Origin: Chondrus crispus
Taxonomy: Eukaryota > Rhodophyta > Florideophyceae > Gigartinales > Gigartinaceae
Length of the DNA stretch: 64,000 nucleotides
Direction: 5' to 3'
Assembly: GCF_000350225.1 (NCBI RefSeq)
Contig: NW_005179242.1
Coordinates: 32,890 to 96,889 of the forward strand
Shown one piece after another: positions 21,870 to 32,965 of this stretch. Made by a program: the position numbers and the translations under genes. The notes under the pieces are model-generated. The model searched no databases and was not told the DNA's origin. It saw only the letters and a list, made by a program, of their open reading frames with translations. The first letter of the stretch is position 1; the number at the start of each line of letters is the position of its first letter.

Positions 21870-23921
21870 ATGACTCTTAACAAAAAGAAGCGCACGGCAA
21901 GCTCGGTTGGTGACTCTGGAAAGCGCAACAAGCCGAAAAAGAGCAAAAATAAATCCAAGAAAAAGATCGACGACGGTGTGGGCACCAGCGGAGATATAGC
22001 CGCCACTTCATCCCCAGTCACGCCAATTCGCACGGTGAAAAGTTGTCGTTTACAGATTCCCCATGCCCCGCTTTACCCTTCGACAATGGATCTGAGGACG
22101 ACTGGCCTTCAATCGACGGAAGCAAAGAGGCTGCGGAAGAGCAATATCCTCCCGTTGAATTTACGAGGGCTGTCATAGACCTTGACATGATTCGAAATAG
22201 ACATGCTCTTGTCATCCAAGAACGAAACCAGCGAAGGGTGCCTAGAACCCCGGGGTCCAGTCGAAACGCAACCACGCGTTCTGTTGCCAGTTCCCGTCCT
22301 GTGAGGCCAGTGGCGCTGTTGACTCTGGAACAGGCTTGGCGCCTTAAACACCGTCATCTCTTACGGGACCATCCCGACTTTTTCTCTTCCCATGAAGCAA
22401 CCCTTGAAGTACAAACCGCGGTCTGGCAGCGCCGCGCTGCATACAAAGGCGTGCCCGTCTCTGACGTGAACAATAGTGATCTCAAAGAGATCTATCGATT
22501 AGAGTACGAGCCTAAGATTTCTAGAGCGGGAAGCGCTGGCTCTTTCAAGCATTTATGTATCGTAGCTGGACAGCTGCCACGTCTTTGCATCGTCTGTGAT
22601 GTGTTGCAAATGGAAACGCTGTGGAAGCCGGGGCAACTCTTTCAGGCGATTTGCCACAAGGACACAGTTGATCTCTTACTTTCTCACTTCCGTGTCAGGG
22701 CGGTCTGTAAGGCCGTCATGACCAAGGCCTTTCAGCTGAAAAAATCAGTGATCATGCCAAGGTTCATTTCCAAGGCAAAAGTGAACTGTACGCTGCCGAT
22801 GCAGAATGCAGTCGCATACATTTGCGTTCTGTGTTTAACGTCCAAAAAACTCTCGCGAGACAGCGCGCCTCCGATCGTCGGGTTATCGATGACCGTGTAT
22901 CCAGGACGGCAATGTTTATGCCGCAGGACTTTTCGCGTTGCAAACAAAATATTTGCAACACATTGGACGCTATTTTGGCGTCTTTTGATAGCACAACCGT
23001 CGATCATAGGGTCAGCGATGCAGTGAACGCGGTTTTCAAGCAAGGCAGAATCAAAAACAGGTGGAGTATGAATTTCATACACCTCCTTGTTCTTACAGGC
23101 GGGGCCAAAGACCGCAAGTCTACACTCAGTTACAGTTGCCGTCCTCAGTCGACCTTCCCGATATGAAAGAAATGGCGGGAAATCAGGGCTTCATACAAAT
23201 GAGAACGGTGAAGGAAAAAACTGCCCGTTCACTGCGCATGCCCTTCGTGCTTTTCCCTGGATATGTGCTCAAGTACGTGGAATTCCATTGCTCCATCGTG
23301 CGCCCCGCCATTGTGGAGGCAGCTGCGTTTGATGAGTCGGATCTCATCCACAAGCCAATGTTAATTCACACCGAATCCGCGCACAGCCTCATCACTCCTC
23401 AAATAACGAAAACATTCCAGCGTTTTCTACGTGTTAGCGAGCCGACGCTGCAGCGTCGGCTCGCTAACATGGCAGATACCACAATCATGATGCTGACGAG
23501 CTGTTACGGCACGATGATGATGCACAGTTATCGTCGCAAAGAAATATTTCCAACCTTTGACGAGACCGCATTCTCAGACACACTTGCCATGCAAATGAAC
23601 ACTTCAGTTGAACAACTCCGTTCAACATACATTGGATTGGACAATAGTGACTACACAGAGACTGCAAAGGCACTGATTCGTGCCCTTTCCGTACCGACAG
23701 ACCCGGATGACTCGAACGACACGATAGGTTTAGTCGAAGAGGTGCCGAATGCGTCTGGCTTTTTCTCTAATGACGAGCAATCAGCTTGGGCTCGTCTCTT
23801 ACTGGCGTCCTTTTCCCGTTACAACCTTGTAAAATCCGGACTTTGTCCCGCCCTTGCACGCGCTGCTCATACGTGGGGTACAGCATTGCGGAGGAAAGGA
23901 AGATGTGGCGAAGGGGGGTGA
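21870..23921 (+). pseudogene. unrecognised protein gene broken by three frame changes
   Basis: An ATG at 21870 opens a Lys-rich, nuclear-signal-like N-terminus (KKRTASS, KPKKSKNKSKKK). Coding-quality sequence then passes through three further frames, with shifts near 22040, 22745 and 23050, all in the same direction, ending at 23921. The later part has GYVLKYVEFHC, FDESDLIHKPM and ALIRALSVPTDPDD. No known family is evident. The shifts at 22745 and 23050 fall near A-runs and could be sequencing errors; short introns or true decay are alternatives. A perfect 38-bp palindrome lies within it (23432-23469). Confidence 0.45.
23432..23469. repeat. perfect 38-bp palindrome inside a coding stretch
   Basis: TGTTAGCGAGCCGACGCTG is followed without spacer by its exact reverse complement. 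It falls within an open frame, where it encodes VSEPTLQRRLANM. Confidence 0.95.
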
Positions 23922-24022
23922 GTAGGACACTGGTTAGACAGTGAAAACCAAAAGATGCGTTGCGTGGTGAGGAAAAACGCCGTGCTGTACATCATGTACA
24001 TATAACGTTGTGATAACGTTAT

Positions 24023-24660
24023 TGTAGCATAACCGCCGGCTACTGTACTATACATTATATTTAGAGTTAGATCTAACGCTGTAAGGCACGGATCTCACAG
24101 CGTGCGCGCGCGCATCCCTTACAGGGCGTGCGCACCAACACGTGTACCCCACGTGTAGCACACGTATGCTGTCAGCCCGACGGCTGACAGCGTTACAGTG
24201 CGGGCCGGCCCGCGCTGTATACAGTAAGCCGACTACAGTACAGTCCGTACTGTACTGTAGACGGTTAATTAACTTGTACAATAAATATAGGGAGCGACCG
24301 CCGGCGGGGAAGACGAGGACAGGCAACCCTCCACCGACGGTCCACCACCCAGCTTACTCTACTCACACCGCTGTTCCGCGAGTAGTAACCACCGAGCGGG
24401 TAGTGGACGCGCGCGCCACCGCAGCGAGCTGCGATCCGCCTCCGCCCGTCAGTAACGGATCGTCAACCGGTACTGCTCCGGGGCGTCGAGGTGTCGATCC
24501 GCTCGCCTGCGCGCGCGTCCCCGCCGCCCACTCTCTACCACCCGCTACCGGCCCGCTTCTGGTGGCGTTGGTTGGTTCAAGACCGTCGGTACGCCCATCC
24601 GGGGTCTTCTGCCGAACATGGCGAACACCCCTCCGCCGTGTGTGGGGTGTTTATGCGACA
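24023..24660 (+). mobile_element. solo LTR of the chromodomain gypsy family, with target-site duplication
   Basis: The 638-bp unit starts TGTAGCATAACC and ends GTTTATGCGACA. It is flanked by the 5-bp direct repeat GTTAT (24018-24022 and 24661-24665). It is homologous along its length to the LTR at 45167-45851: similar ends, similar hairpins, a TTAAATAT/AATAAATATA block and a GC-rich distal part. No internal sequence remains, so it is the product of LTR-LTR recombination. It sits in a repeat whose empty site is visible at 30580-30620 (CTGTACATAACGTTATGCGTG). Confidence 0.85.
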
Positions 24661-25179
24661 GTTATGCGTGCAGCCGGCTGCGTAGGGGAAATCGCCCTAC
24701 GAGAATTTTTGGCTGATGGATGGGCGAGGAGTGACGGATAATTATGCAAATAATTGGGAGATGAATGGTCGACAGGTGGCGGTTGAGCTACCCTGCCATT
24801 AAGCGACCACAGATCCAGAACTGTAGGCGTAGGCTGAAGGGTGGCTGACAGAAGTTGTATTTCACGAACTTGTCTGTGCCAATAATCTGCCATTTATCTA
24901 TATCTACTCTGTCATTTTCCCACATTCCACTTCGGGAGTGGCGGTGCATTGGTGGTGCACTGGACGAGAAGATGGTGAGGAATGGTCCTGTCAAGGCAGG
25001 CATGTTTGCTAAATGGCAGTAAAGTGGCAGGTAGGAGGTCTATGCATAGCGAGGGATTCAGCGGAACGCAGCATTGATTAGTGCCTTTCTTTTGTGAGGA
25101 GATCCTAGATTGCCCCGACGTCACTCCTTCTGCGGCACGCTCATATAGATAAGGGATGGCCGCCGCGCCATCGGAGACG

Positions 25180-27750
25180 TCACTCTTGGTCCAGCATTGA
25201 TTCACCATCTCCAATAGCCAAAATCATCGCTTTTCTCTTTTCCCGCACTAATCGTACCACTAGTGCCTTCTGTAGCGGCGTCAGACGACAGCAGATCGCA
25301 ACCTTCGTATGATCGGACAACGCCATGAATACATCTGAATGATCCTCAATCGCGTGGTGCAGAGAAGCCCCGTCAATGATCACACCAACCTCTTTTTCTT
25401 CCACTTTTTTCTTCTGACGCATGGACAGCCGACGAGGCAAATCAGCTATTGCGCTGAAGCTCGTCCGTCGCTGTGGAGTTTGCGCATCCAACACATGACG
25501 ATCGAGAGTGTCATTAAGTTGTCTTTGCACCTCCGCGGATGAGCTTCCTGCAATATGCACCACTTCCATGTTCCTATCAAGCAAGTTCGCTGAATATCCA
25601 ATGTTTTCAGCTGTTTCTCTCTTGTCACCAGTCAAGACCCACAGTTTAATCCCTGCTTCGCGCAGAAACTTGATCGTCTCGGGCACTTTGTGTTGCAACT
25701 TATCCTCTACAGCAGTCGTGGCGACATACATCAAACCCTCCTCGAGTTCAGCGCTAATCTTTGAATTCTTCCCTTCCCTGTCCTCCAAAGAATTTTGCGC
25801 CTCTTGGAACCGTTCAAACCAAGTTTGGAAGTCCTTCTCCTCCAACTCTTTCATTGCAAACACAAGTATTCGTAGACCTTCCTTCGCAAACTCGTCAATA
25901 TGATTCTGAATCAATTCTATGTTCGCGTCTTTGTTTATCAACTTCAACATGATCGTATCAGCACCCTTGGTGAACGTTTTAATTTTCCCGTCAGGACACC
26001 AGAGAATCATGCCCATTCTCTTGCAGTCTGAATTGAACTCCAGTTCCGCCAAAGTCGTGTAAGTTTCTTTCGTTCCAAAGCGATCAATAACGAGTGTGTC
26101 AAGGGTTCGCGTCATAAGAGTGATCCCGTATTCTCTCGCCGATGTAACTAATGCAACCTCATCCGGACTCTGCCCTTGATATTCTGGAAGTGCCTCTTCT
26201 GAGCTGTTTCCATCTAGCACAGCCGTCTTGTCCCCCAGAGCCGGATTAGTGCGTTTCTTACTCTTCTTTCTGCCCGAGTCTGTAGAGGAGTTGTCAGACT
26301 GCGTCTCATCCTTGGGTTCTGGCACGACGCTGTGACAGAGAGCCGTTACTAGCAAAAGTTGCTTCACAGGCTCGACAACATCTTTGACAGAGCGATGCAT
26401 GGCTCTTTTCTTCTTGAGACAACTGTGCGCCAGCCGAGCAGGCGATGTAACGCATTATGTTCTCTGTGAGCGTGCCCGTTTTGTCGCTGAGGACGTGCTC
26501 GACCTCGCCGAGCATTTCATTCAGATTGGTCGCTCTTGCCAAGACCTTCTGCCGTCCAGTTCTCATCCGGAAATCAGCAGACATGAATAGTGCTTGGAGA
26601 ACCCGAATAAATTCGAAGGTCACGAAAAGCGAAACCGGGATAAAGGTAGAAAACAAAATGAGAAACGTGCCCAGGCTTTGGGAAGTGACTTTGCCACCAG
26701 ATTTCAAAGCATTCTCCCCCATGTACCACTGGCCGGCACCATCCCTGTCTTGTAAGACTCCAGCGACAATTGCGCCTGTGATGACGAGGGTAGCGAGGGC
26801 AATAAACAACATAAGGACGACCCAGTTAAGTTTGCGCTCAACGGAACTCATTTTGCTTGGGGGGTTGCGCATGTTTAGTGCAACTTTAGTATCAAATCCA
26901 GTGTACACAGCAATACCATAAATGTACTCGGTGTTTCTCAAGATAATTCCTCTGAGCAGCAGCGACGACGGGCCGAGCGGGACGGGGCCCTCGCCGCTCA
27001 GTTCAATGGAGGCTTCAAACTCGTGCAGAGCAGTGGAAGGCCTTTGAGCTCTGATCTTCCCTTGAAGGCAGGAAGCTGAGAAGGATGTTCGATTTCAGCG
27101 GTAGCTGAGGCGACGATGACGCGCTTTAGATTGGACTCACCGTCCAAGTTTTCTGTAGACACACAAGTTTTCTGTAGACACATAAGCAATACCGCCTTCT
27201 AAAGCGGAATGCAAGAGGACGAGGTCGCACGGAAAAACCTCTCCTTTGCGCACGAGAACGATGTCACCAACGGCAATGTCTCTTGAAGCGACAGTGCGAT
27301 GCAAGTCAGGCTCCAGATGGGCGGCTTGCAGCGTATGGGCAGTCTCTGATGTGACCAAGGAGAGCTGCTTCTTCGTCTGGATGCTTTCCGGGACGCGGGC
27401 CATGATAAGCCTCTCCTCGCTGTTTTTGGCGACGATCATCGTTTGCGCGCTTGATGTCCTCGAAGATGTCTCTCGCAAAACCGAAGCCGACAACGACAAA
27501 GAGGGGGAGGACGCTTGCAAATGGGGTGCTTGGGGAGATGTTAGGAATGAAGGAGATAATGGCAATGACAAGGAAGTAGAAATTGGAGACGTGTTTGAAT
27601 TGTTCGTAGAGGGGATGGTGAGGAGCGAAAAGGACAGGAAGGGGTCTTTCGACATCATGGGAGACGCCGAGACGAGTATCGATGCGATGAAAGGTCGGTG
27701 GTGGAGATAAAGGAAAGCTACGGGGGGCGAGGGTGGGGACAAGGAAGCGG
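25180..27750 (-). pseudogene. P4-type ATPase (aminophospholipid flippase), truncated and frameshifted
   Basis: P4-ATPases move phosphatidylserine or phosphatidylethanolamine to the cytosolic leaflet. Reading 27.75 to 25.18 kb, segments occur in family order: LYEQFKHVSNFYF (start of TM1-2); an actuator domain with DGES; TM3-4 with the P4-type PVSL site; phosphorylation motif DKTGT (Asp codon 26483-26485); nucleotide domain with KGAD; LTGDK; and GDG at about 25204-25212. Coding changes frame at least near 27450, 27165 and 26400. The protein stops just after GDG, so the rest of the hinge and TM5-10 are missing. The lesion at 27145-27182 is a 19-bp tandem duplication. It is probably a dead or disrupted host gene, although assembly errors could contribute. 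Confidence 0.8.
27145..27182. repeat. 19-bp tandem duplication in the flippase gene
   Basis: CAAGTTTTCTGTAGACACA occurs twice in a row. On the coding (minus) strand this duplicates the VSTENL codons just before DGES and shifts the frame by 19 bases. Confidence 0.9.
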
Positions 27751-27878
27751 GAGGGTATGTAGATGGGGGTAGGAGACGGTTTGCGCTTCAAATAGAATAG
27801 GATGGGGGAAAATGCCAAGTGGTGGACCAAAAGGTGGATCGGGGGTTGGGAATTCTCGGTATGATGCGCGGGACGCAA

Positions 27879-28229
27879 TCAGCCGCAATCGTCATTGGCG
27901 CGATGCATCCCCTCCGCACGCGCGCGCCGACTGTAACCGCGCCGCCGCCGCGCTTTATGACAAGGCTGACATAGCGCTGTGTCCACGCGATGATCCTTTC
28001 TTTCCGCCCCCCCGCGCAGCATGCTCCGCCATACCGGCCGCGCACCGCGCCCGTGCGCGCCCGCACGCCGCGCGCCGAGTTTCTCCCACGCGCAGCCACC
28101 ACCCCCCCAAGGGCACGCGTGGAACGCTTTTCCACCCCCGTTCCTGACCGCGGGCCGCTTGGAGGTGCCATTACTCTGTGAGTTGTTACAGCTAACTCTT
28201 GGTACCCCTGCTCGTTACCTTCGCCGCCG
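27879..28229. other. GC-rich, CpG-dense stretch upstream of the flippase
   Basis: About 27895-28160 is strongly enriched in GCGCGC, CGCCGCCG and CCCCCC runs, unlike the AT-richer flanks. It lies between the minus-strand flippase and a small plus-strand frame, so it may have been a shared promoter region; that is inference. Its long frames look compositional. Confidence 0.35.
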
Positions 28230-28403
28230 ATGGCTCGTCGTCGACTGGGATCGCGTCGCCGAAGATCTCGCCCCAGGATCAAGTCGGATCGCGTCGATTG
28301 GATGCTCGACGTGGTTAGGTTTCTCGTCCCCTTCGCCGTTGCGCTTGTCGCAGGGTGCTACGCAGGGTGTATGTGGACTTGGGTTGAGGGCCATCGGCCG
28401 TAA
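28230..28403 (+). CDS. small possible membrane protein, 57 residues
   Basis: The frame begins with an Arg-rich head (MARRRLGSRRRRSRPR), followed by a single hydrophobic segment of about 18 residues (VVRFLVPFAVALVAGCYAG) and a short aromatic tail. The layout would fit a basic cytosolic tail with one membrane helix. No homologue is recognised and no promoter is obvious. It may be chance within GC-rich sequence or the remnant of a longer gene. Confidence 0.25.
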   Translation: MARRRLGSRRRRSRPRIKSDRVDWMLDVVRFLVPFAVALVAGCYAGCMWTWVEGHRP

Positions 28404-30179
28404 ATGCCGTCGTGGTTTGGCTGGCATATGTTCTGGTCCTTTGAAGTGACAAGTTTTCACCGCGTCATGAGGTTATGCGATCCATGGGAAGCACATGTCC
28501 CAAATTTGTCGACCATCTCGATCTTCGGACGAGCAGTGGCATGCATCAGTTGCAACTCGACAACAAGGATCTCCTGCTCGATTCAGGGCAAGCCCTAGTT
28601 ATTCCAAACCCAGGTTCGAATGCGTCTCATCCTCGTCCTGAAAGCAAGGAAACAGCTGTGCCACGCAGAAACCAAGTCGAATTTGCGTCGATGATGATTA
28701 CAGTTGATGCCAGGTTGTCATAATACATCGTCTGAGCTTGGAACAGAACAAGCCCGTTTCTTGTCCTGGGGCCGTCGCTATATTACGTTATGGAGCGTAT
28801 ATCAAGCGCGATACCTGAACATCATTACGTGCCGAAAGCAATTCACCGAAAAGCTTCTAAGATTTGGCACCGTTGTAAACCCACAAATCCCCAAGCCCGT
28901 GTCTGTCCCGTTTTCTCTTAGACGATATTTAAGCGCATTATTTTCAGTGCGTGCATGCGGAAAGTGTTGCGATGTACCGCATATATTGGTGCCGTTGCCA
29001 ACTGAAACTGGAGTTTTCAGACGACACAAAATGGGAAAATGGACGCTGGAGATACACAAGATCAGTTCCATGGTCGTGACGTATTCTATTCAACTCAATG
29101 CTAAGTGCATATGCAAGTACTTCTGGCGAATGCGATGAATTGCATGCTCAAACCTTTGCCCTTCTCTCCCTCTAACACGATAATCGACAAGTGGGAGCGT
29201 GCTCCTTCTCACGAGGGTATGGAAACATTGCCGTTGACTCTAATCCTTTCATTCACGAGCTTCCTACGAATACTCAACTTAACCCTGCTTCGGAGCTTGC
29301 AAATTGGGCGAGAGTGTAACGCAATCTCGACAAGTTCTCTGCTCCATGAGAGCAAGATCGCATGAAAGCTGCGGCATTTCTGACCGATCCGGTCCCCATT
29401 TTAATCTTGCTGAAACTACCGTACCATTTTTAATATCTAGCTCCGGCTTTAAAGCCGAGCTGAGGCGGTTCCTTCACTTTCATGGCTCAAGCACTTTTAG
29501 GTCCAAATTTATCACCGCGTTCATTGAAGAAACAGGCTTCCGTCAAGTGTCACCTCCTCCGACAATACCTGATTTTATTAGCTGTAGATGCAGCCTATTG
29601 TCAGGGTTTCTGAGTTCCAAAAGCACTTGTCGTCGCTATGGCCTCTCTTCTCAGAGCGTTTCGCACTGTCCGTCCCTATCGAACACCCACGACCGGGCGC
29701 AAATGAAAGGCTTTTCCACCCCATTCACTTCTCGCCGACGGGAAGGGTATCCAGGGGGCAAAAGGCGGAAGGGAGGGGATTTGTGCACCATACAGACATG
29801 GTGCGGTGAGGGAGGGTTATAGTTGATGAAGGAGTGGCCGGTTTCCACCGGCACGATGGATGTGGGATTGGCAACCGTGATTGGGCGTGCATGTCTTTCT
29901 GGTACCTACACAGTTGTACTGTACACTATTACCCTCCAGTAAACTCATTTTCTCGGAGAGTATCCCGGCGAATATGTAAAATTTTAATCCGCCATTTGTC
30001 GGGAAGCTGTGGGTTAGGAAAATGAATGGCATACATTTCGAATTTTGTCTGCCCTTTGTCATATTTATATTTGAAGACAATGTATAATTAATTTGCCACC
30101 CGCCCGCCATTCATTATTGATCTGCCACTCCACATCCATTTAAATGCCATTCTTTTGCGTTGAGTTTTGTAGTCGAAGA
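28404..30179. other. hypothetical coding remnants, unresolved
   Basis: Plus-strand pieces at 28475-28723 (with LLLDSGQALVIPN, slightly retropepsin-like) and about 29390-29600 (with FITAFIEETGFRQV) look more protein-like than background. They are short, in different frames and separated by stops. They could be remains of one decayed gene; I cannot name it. Confidence 0.25.
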
Positions 30180-31640
30180 GGACGGCAGATCGAGGAGTTG
30201 CAGTCACGGTTGGCTGCTGGGTGAGGAGATATTCATGAAGTAAAAGTCCTGTGCTGGACCGCAAGAAGAGCAACAGCTACGACACTATGAACAACAATGA
30301 ATTCGAAGCCTGCCAAAATGTGACGAGTCTCACGTCTTCCGAGGGCAGAGCCACCTGTGTCCGTCCCTCCATACCTTCCTCCATTTCCTGCTCGTCACGT
30401 TCCAGTGCTCAAGCTACAGAAATGGTTGTTTATGACCGTAGTGAATTACATAACGTTGGTGCGTTCATAGGCCGGGAACAGCTGTGCTGAGGAAATAAAG
30501 CAGCGTCGAAGGGGAGTGAGTAGGACACTAGATAGACAGTGATAACGAAGGCTGCGTTGCGTGGTGAGGAAAAAAGCCGGGCTGTACATAACGTTATGCG
30601 TGCAGCCGGCTGCGTAGAGGAAATCAGAAAGTGACGGCAGGGGTGCGGGCGGTTCAAGGGGTGGGAAACGAGTCAGCAGTAGAAAGAGGTGCTCGGTATC
30701 GGGGGCACGCGCGTAGTGAGTCGGAGAGGCCGGGAGATCCAGAAGTTACGGTCACGGTATCGAAAGTGCACGCGTATTGAGCAGGAGAGAGCGGGAGATC
30801 GAGGAGCTGTGGTGACAGTTGGCGGGTGAGTGATGAGATATTCATGAATTAAAGCCCTGTGCTCGAATGTGAGTCGGAGAGAGCGGGAGGTCGGGAAGCT
30901 GTGGTGACGGTTGGCGGATGGGTGATGAGGTATTCATAAGTTAAAACACATCTGGGCTGGAAGGCAAGACGAGTCGGAGAGAGCGGGGAATGGAGGAGCT
31001 GTGGCGAAGGTTGGCAAATGGGTGTGGACGTATTCATGAAGTGAAAAACTTCTGCTGAACGCAAGACGTGCCACAGCCACGACACTATGAACAACAACAA
31101 AAGTTCAAGACTCCCAAAATGCGTCAATTATCACGAGATCGGAGGTTGAACGGAAGGCCACCGCTTTCCTTCCGTTCAAGTCTTCCTCCGCCTCCTGTCT
31201 TTCACATTCCACCACTGCTCGTCTGCCTTCGGATCAACCTGGCCTTCTGCGCCGCATGATCGCCCCGTTCGAAACCGTGATCGCCCCGTTCGAAACCATT
31301 CACCCACGCTACGGGGGTGACTAGGGCACTTGCAAGACCGTGAAAACGAAGGATGCGCACTCAGGTTAGGAACCGGCTGCACATGAAGTCGTGCGAGCAG
31401 CCGACTGTGTAGGGGAATTCAGAGAACAAAGACAGGGGTGCGGGTGGTTGAAGGGGTGTGAAATGAGTCTACAGTGGAAAGAGGTGCTCGGTACCAGGGG
31501 GTACGCACGTGGTGTGTCGGAGAAGGTGGTAAATCGGGGAGCTGCGGTCACGGTTGGCGGATGGGTGAGGAGGTAAAGATGAAGACAAACCTCCGTCCGG
31601 TACCGCAAGGAGAGCCACAGCCACAACACTACGAACGACC
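30180..31640 (+). repeat. nested repeat cluster (about 95-bp tandem units within larger repeats)
   Basis: A module with GAGAGCGGGAG, GAGCTGTGGTGACGGTTGGCG and GATGAGGTATTCATGAAG recurs near 30182, 30786, 30882, 30975 and 31519; the middle three are tandem at about 95 bp. A second module (GTGAGTAGGACACT...GTGGTGAGGAAAAA, then GCAGCCGGCTGCGTAG) recurs at 30516, in weaker form at 31314, and at 23920, where a solo LTR split it. Confidence 0.7.
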
Positions 31641-32102
31641 ACACATTTGAATCCTGCCAAAATGTGACAATTTTCACTACAAGTGTTGAATATAGCGACC
31701 ACGGTCGGCCTTTTCTTTGCGATATTACAAAGATGGTGGTACCGTAGAAAAAATCAGTACAACATAATGAGAGGGATGAGGGGACAGACCAGAATGCTGG
31801 TGCGGTGGTGTTCACCGTTTACAGAGAGTCAGGACATGCAAAAAGGTGTGGGGGCGGAGAAGGGGATGGCTGAGATGCTGAGCAAAGCAAGTAAATAGGA
31901 AAGGGGGAATTGGGACAAGAGGCAGGCTGCGGTGCGGGTCAGTGAATGAGAGAGGAGGAGGTACTATTATCAGATTGACAACAATTTCTTGAATTCGTCG
32001 TCGTTGTTCTCCCCTAAAACCTCACAGTACAGCACAGAATCACGCAATGTTATCGTGGCCCGCCCACCCCGTCTGAGGCTTGTGTTTTTTTGTTTGTGAG
32101 TC

Positions 32103-32621
32103 ATGGGTAACGTCAAGAAAGTTACTTTTTCCGTCGACTTGGAAGTGATTCTGGGGCCTCCAGAACGCACTACAGATTCGGAGGTCGTCCAGATGGGTAC
32201 AGAGAAATTGACGTCCGTCTCTGAGATGGAGGACGGCGACGGCGACGGATCGAGTGCGGTCTCGTGCAATGGCGCGAACATACTTCTTACTGACGATCAA
32301 TATCAGGACGCGTACGCGAGGTACATAGCGTATTTGGAAATTGGCGGGCAAGTAGGAAGGATTGATGGTGACTCTACCGATTCTTGGGATGGTGAGGGCG
32401 TTGGGGTCATAGAAACGGGGACGAATGGCACTCTGAGGCAGCAAATGCTTGCCGAGGAGGTGGTTTTGGCCTTTTCGCGTGACGAAAAGGCGGCGCCACG
32501 TTCACGCCGAAACGGAGGATCCACTTGTGTTGCTGGAATAACATTCGAGGAAAGCATTTTGCAAGACTGGCTACGAGTTCGCCCTGCTCACCTTCATCAA
32601 AACGGTCGCCGGAAATCATGA
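32103..32621 (+). CDS. hypothetical acidic protein, 172 residues
   Basis: The frame starts at an ATG following a T-rich stretch. It encodes an acidic protein (MEDGDGDGSS, IDGDSTDSWDGEG) with a possible helical segment (YQDAYARYIAYLEIGG) and a basic tail. No signal peptide, membrane segment or known motif is visible. Codon use looks protein-like, but antisense frames are also open. It ends about 0.8 kb before the gypsy gag domain begins to read clearly and may be unrelated host or repeat sequence. Confidence 0.35.
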   Translation: MGNVKKVTFSVDLEVILGPPERTTDSEVVQMGTEKLTSVSEMEDGDGDGSSAVSCNGANILLTDDQYQDAYARYIAYLEIGGQVGRIDGDSTDSWDGEGVGVIETGTNGTLRQQMLAEEVVLAFSRDEKAAPRSRRNGGSTCVAGITFEESILQDWLRVRPAHLHQNGRRKS

Positions 32622-32965
32622 CAGATGCAGACTGAGGTGGAGCATATTTTCTTGCGCAAGGGGGTTCGGTATAAGATCCTTGGTCATGGTTGGGGGATCT
32701 ACAAAGTACTGGTAGTTATGGACAATAAAAGTTTCCCATTCGCTTTGCCCGCAACCGTACGTGACCCATCAGATGAATGCGGATGGTGGTCGCACCTTGT
32801 GAGTTCCTGCAGAGCACCCGTTGCCTCCTTTGCCTCTCCCTCGTCCGTGAAGTTGAGGTGCAAGCGGGAAATGCTGTCAAGGCCACGGAGGGAGGCATGA
32901 TTTCCAGTTCTGACGTGCCCGGTTGAAGGAAGCCGCCCTGCGCTCGCCGTGATGCAGGTCAAGGG

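Noticed and set aside
24142..24741. 199-residue frame over the solo LTR
   Set aside because: It lies in LTR sequence with GC-rich distal part and runs across the LTR end into unrelated repeat DNA.
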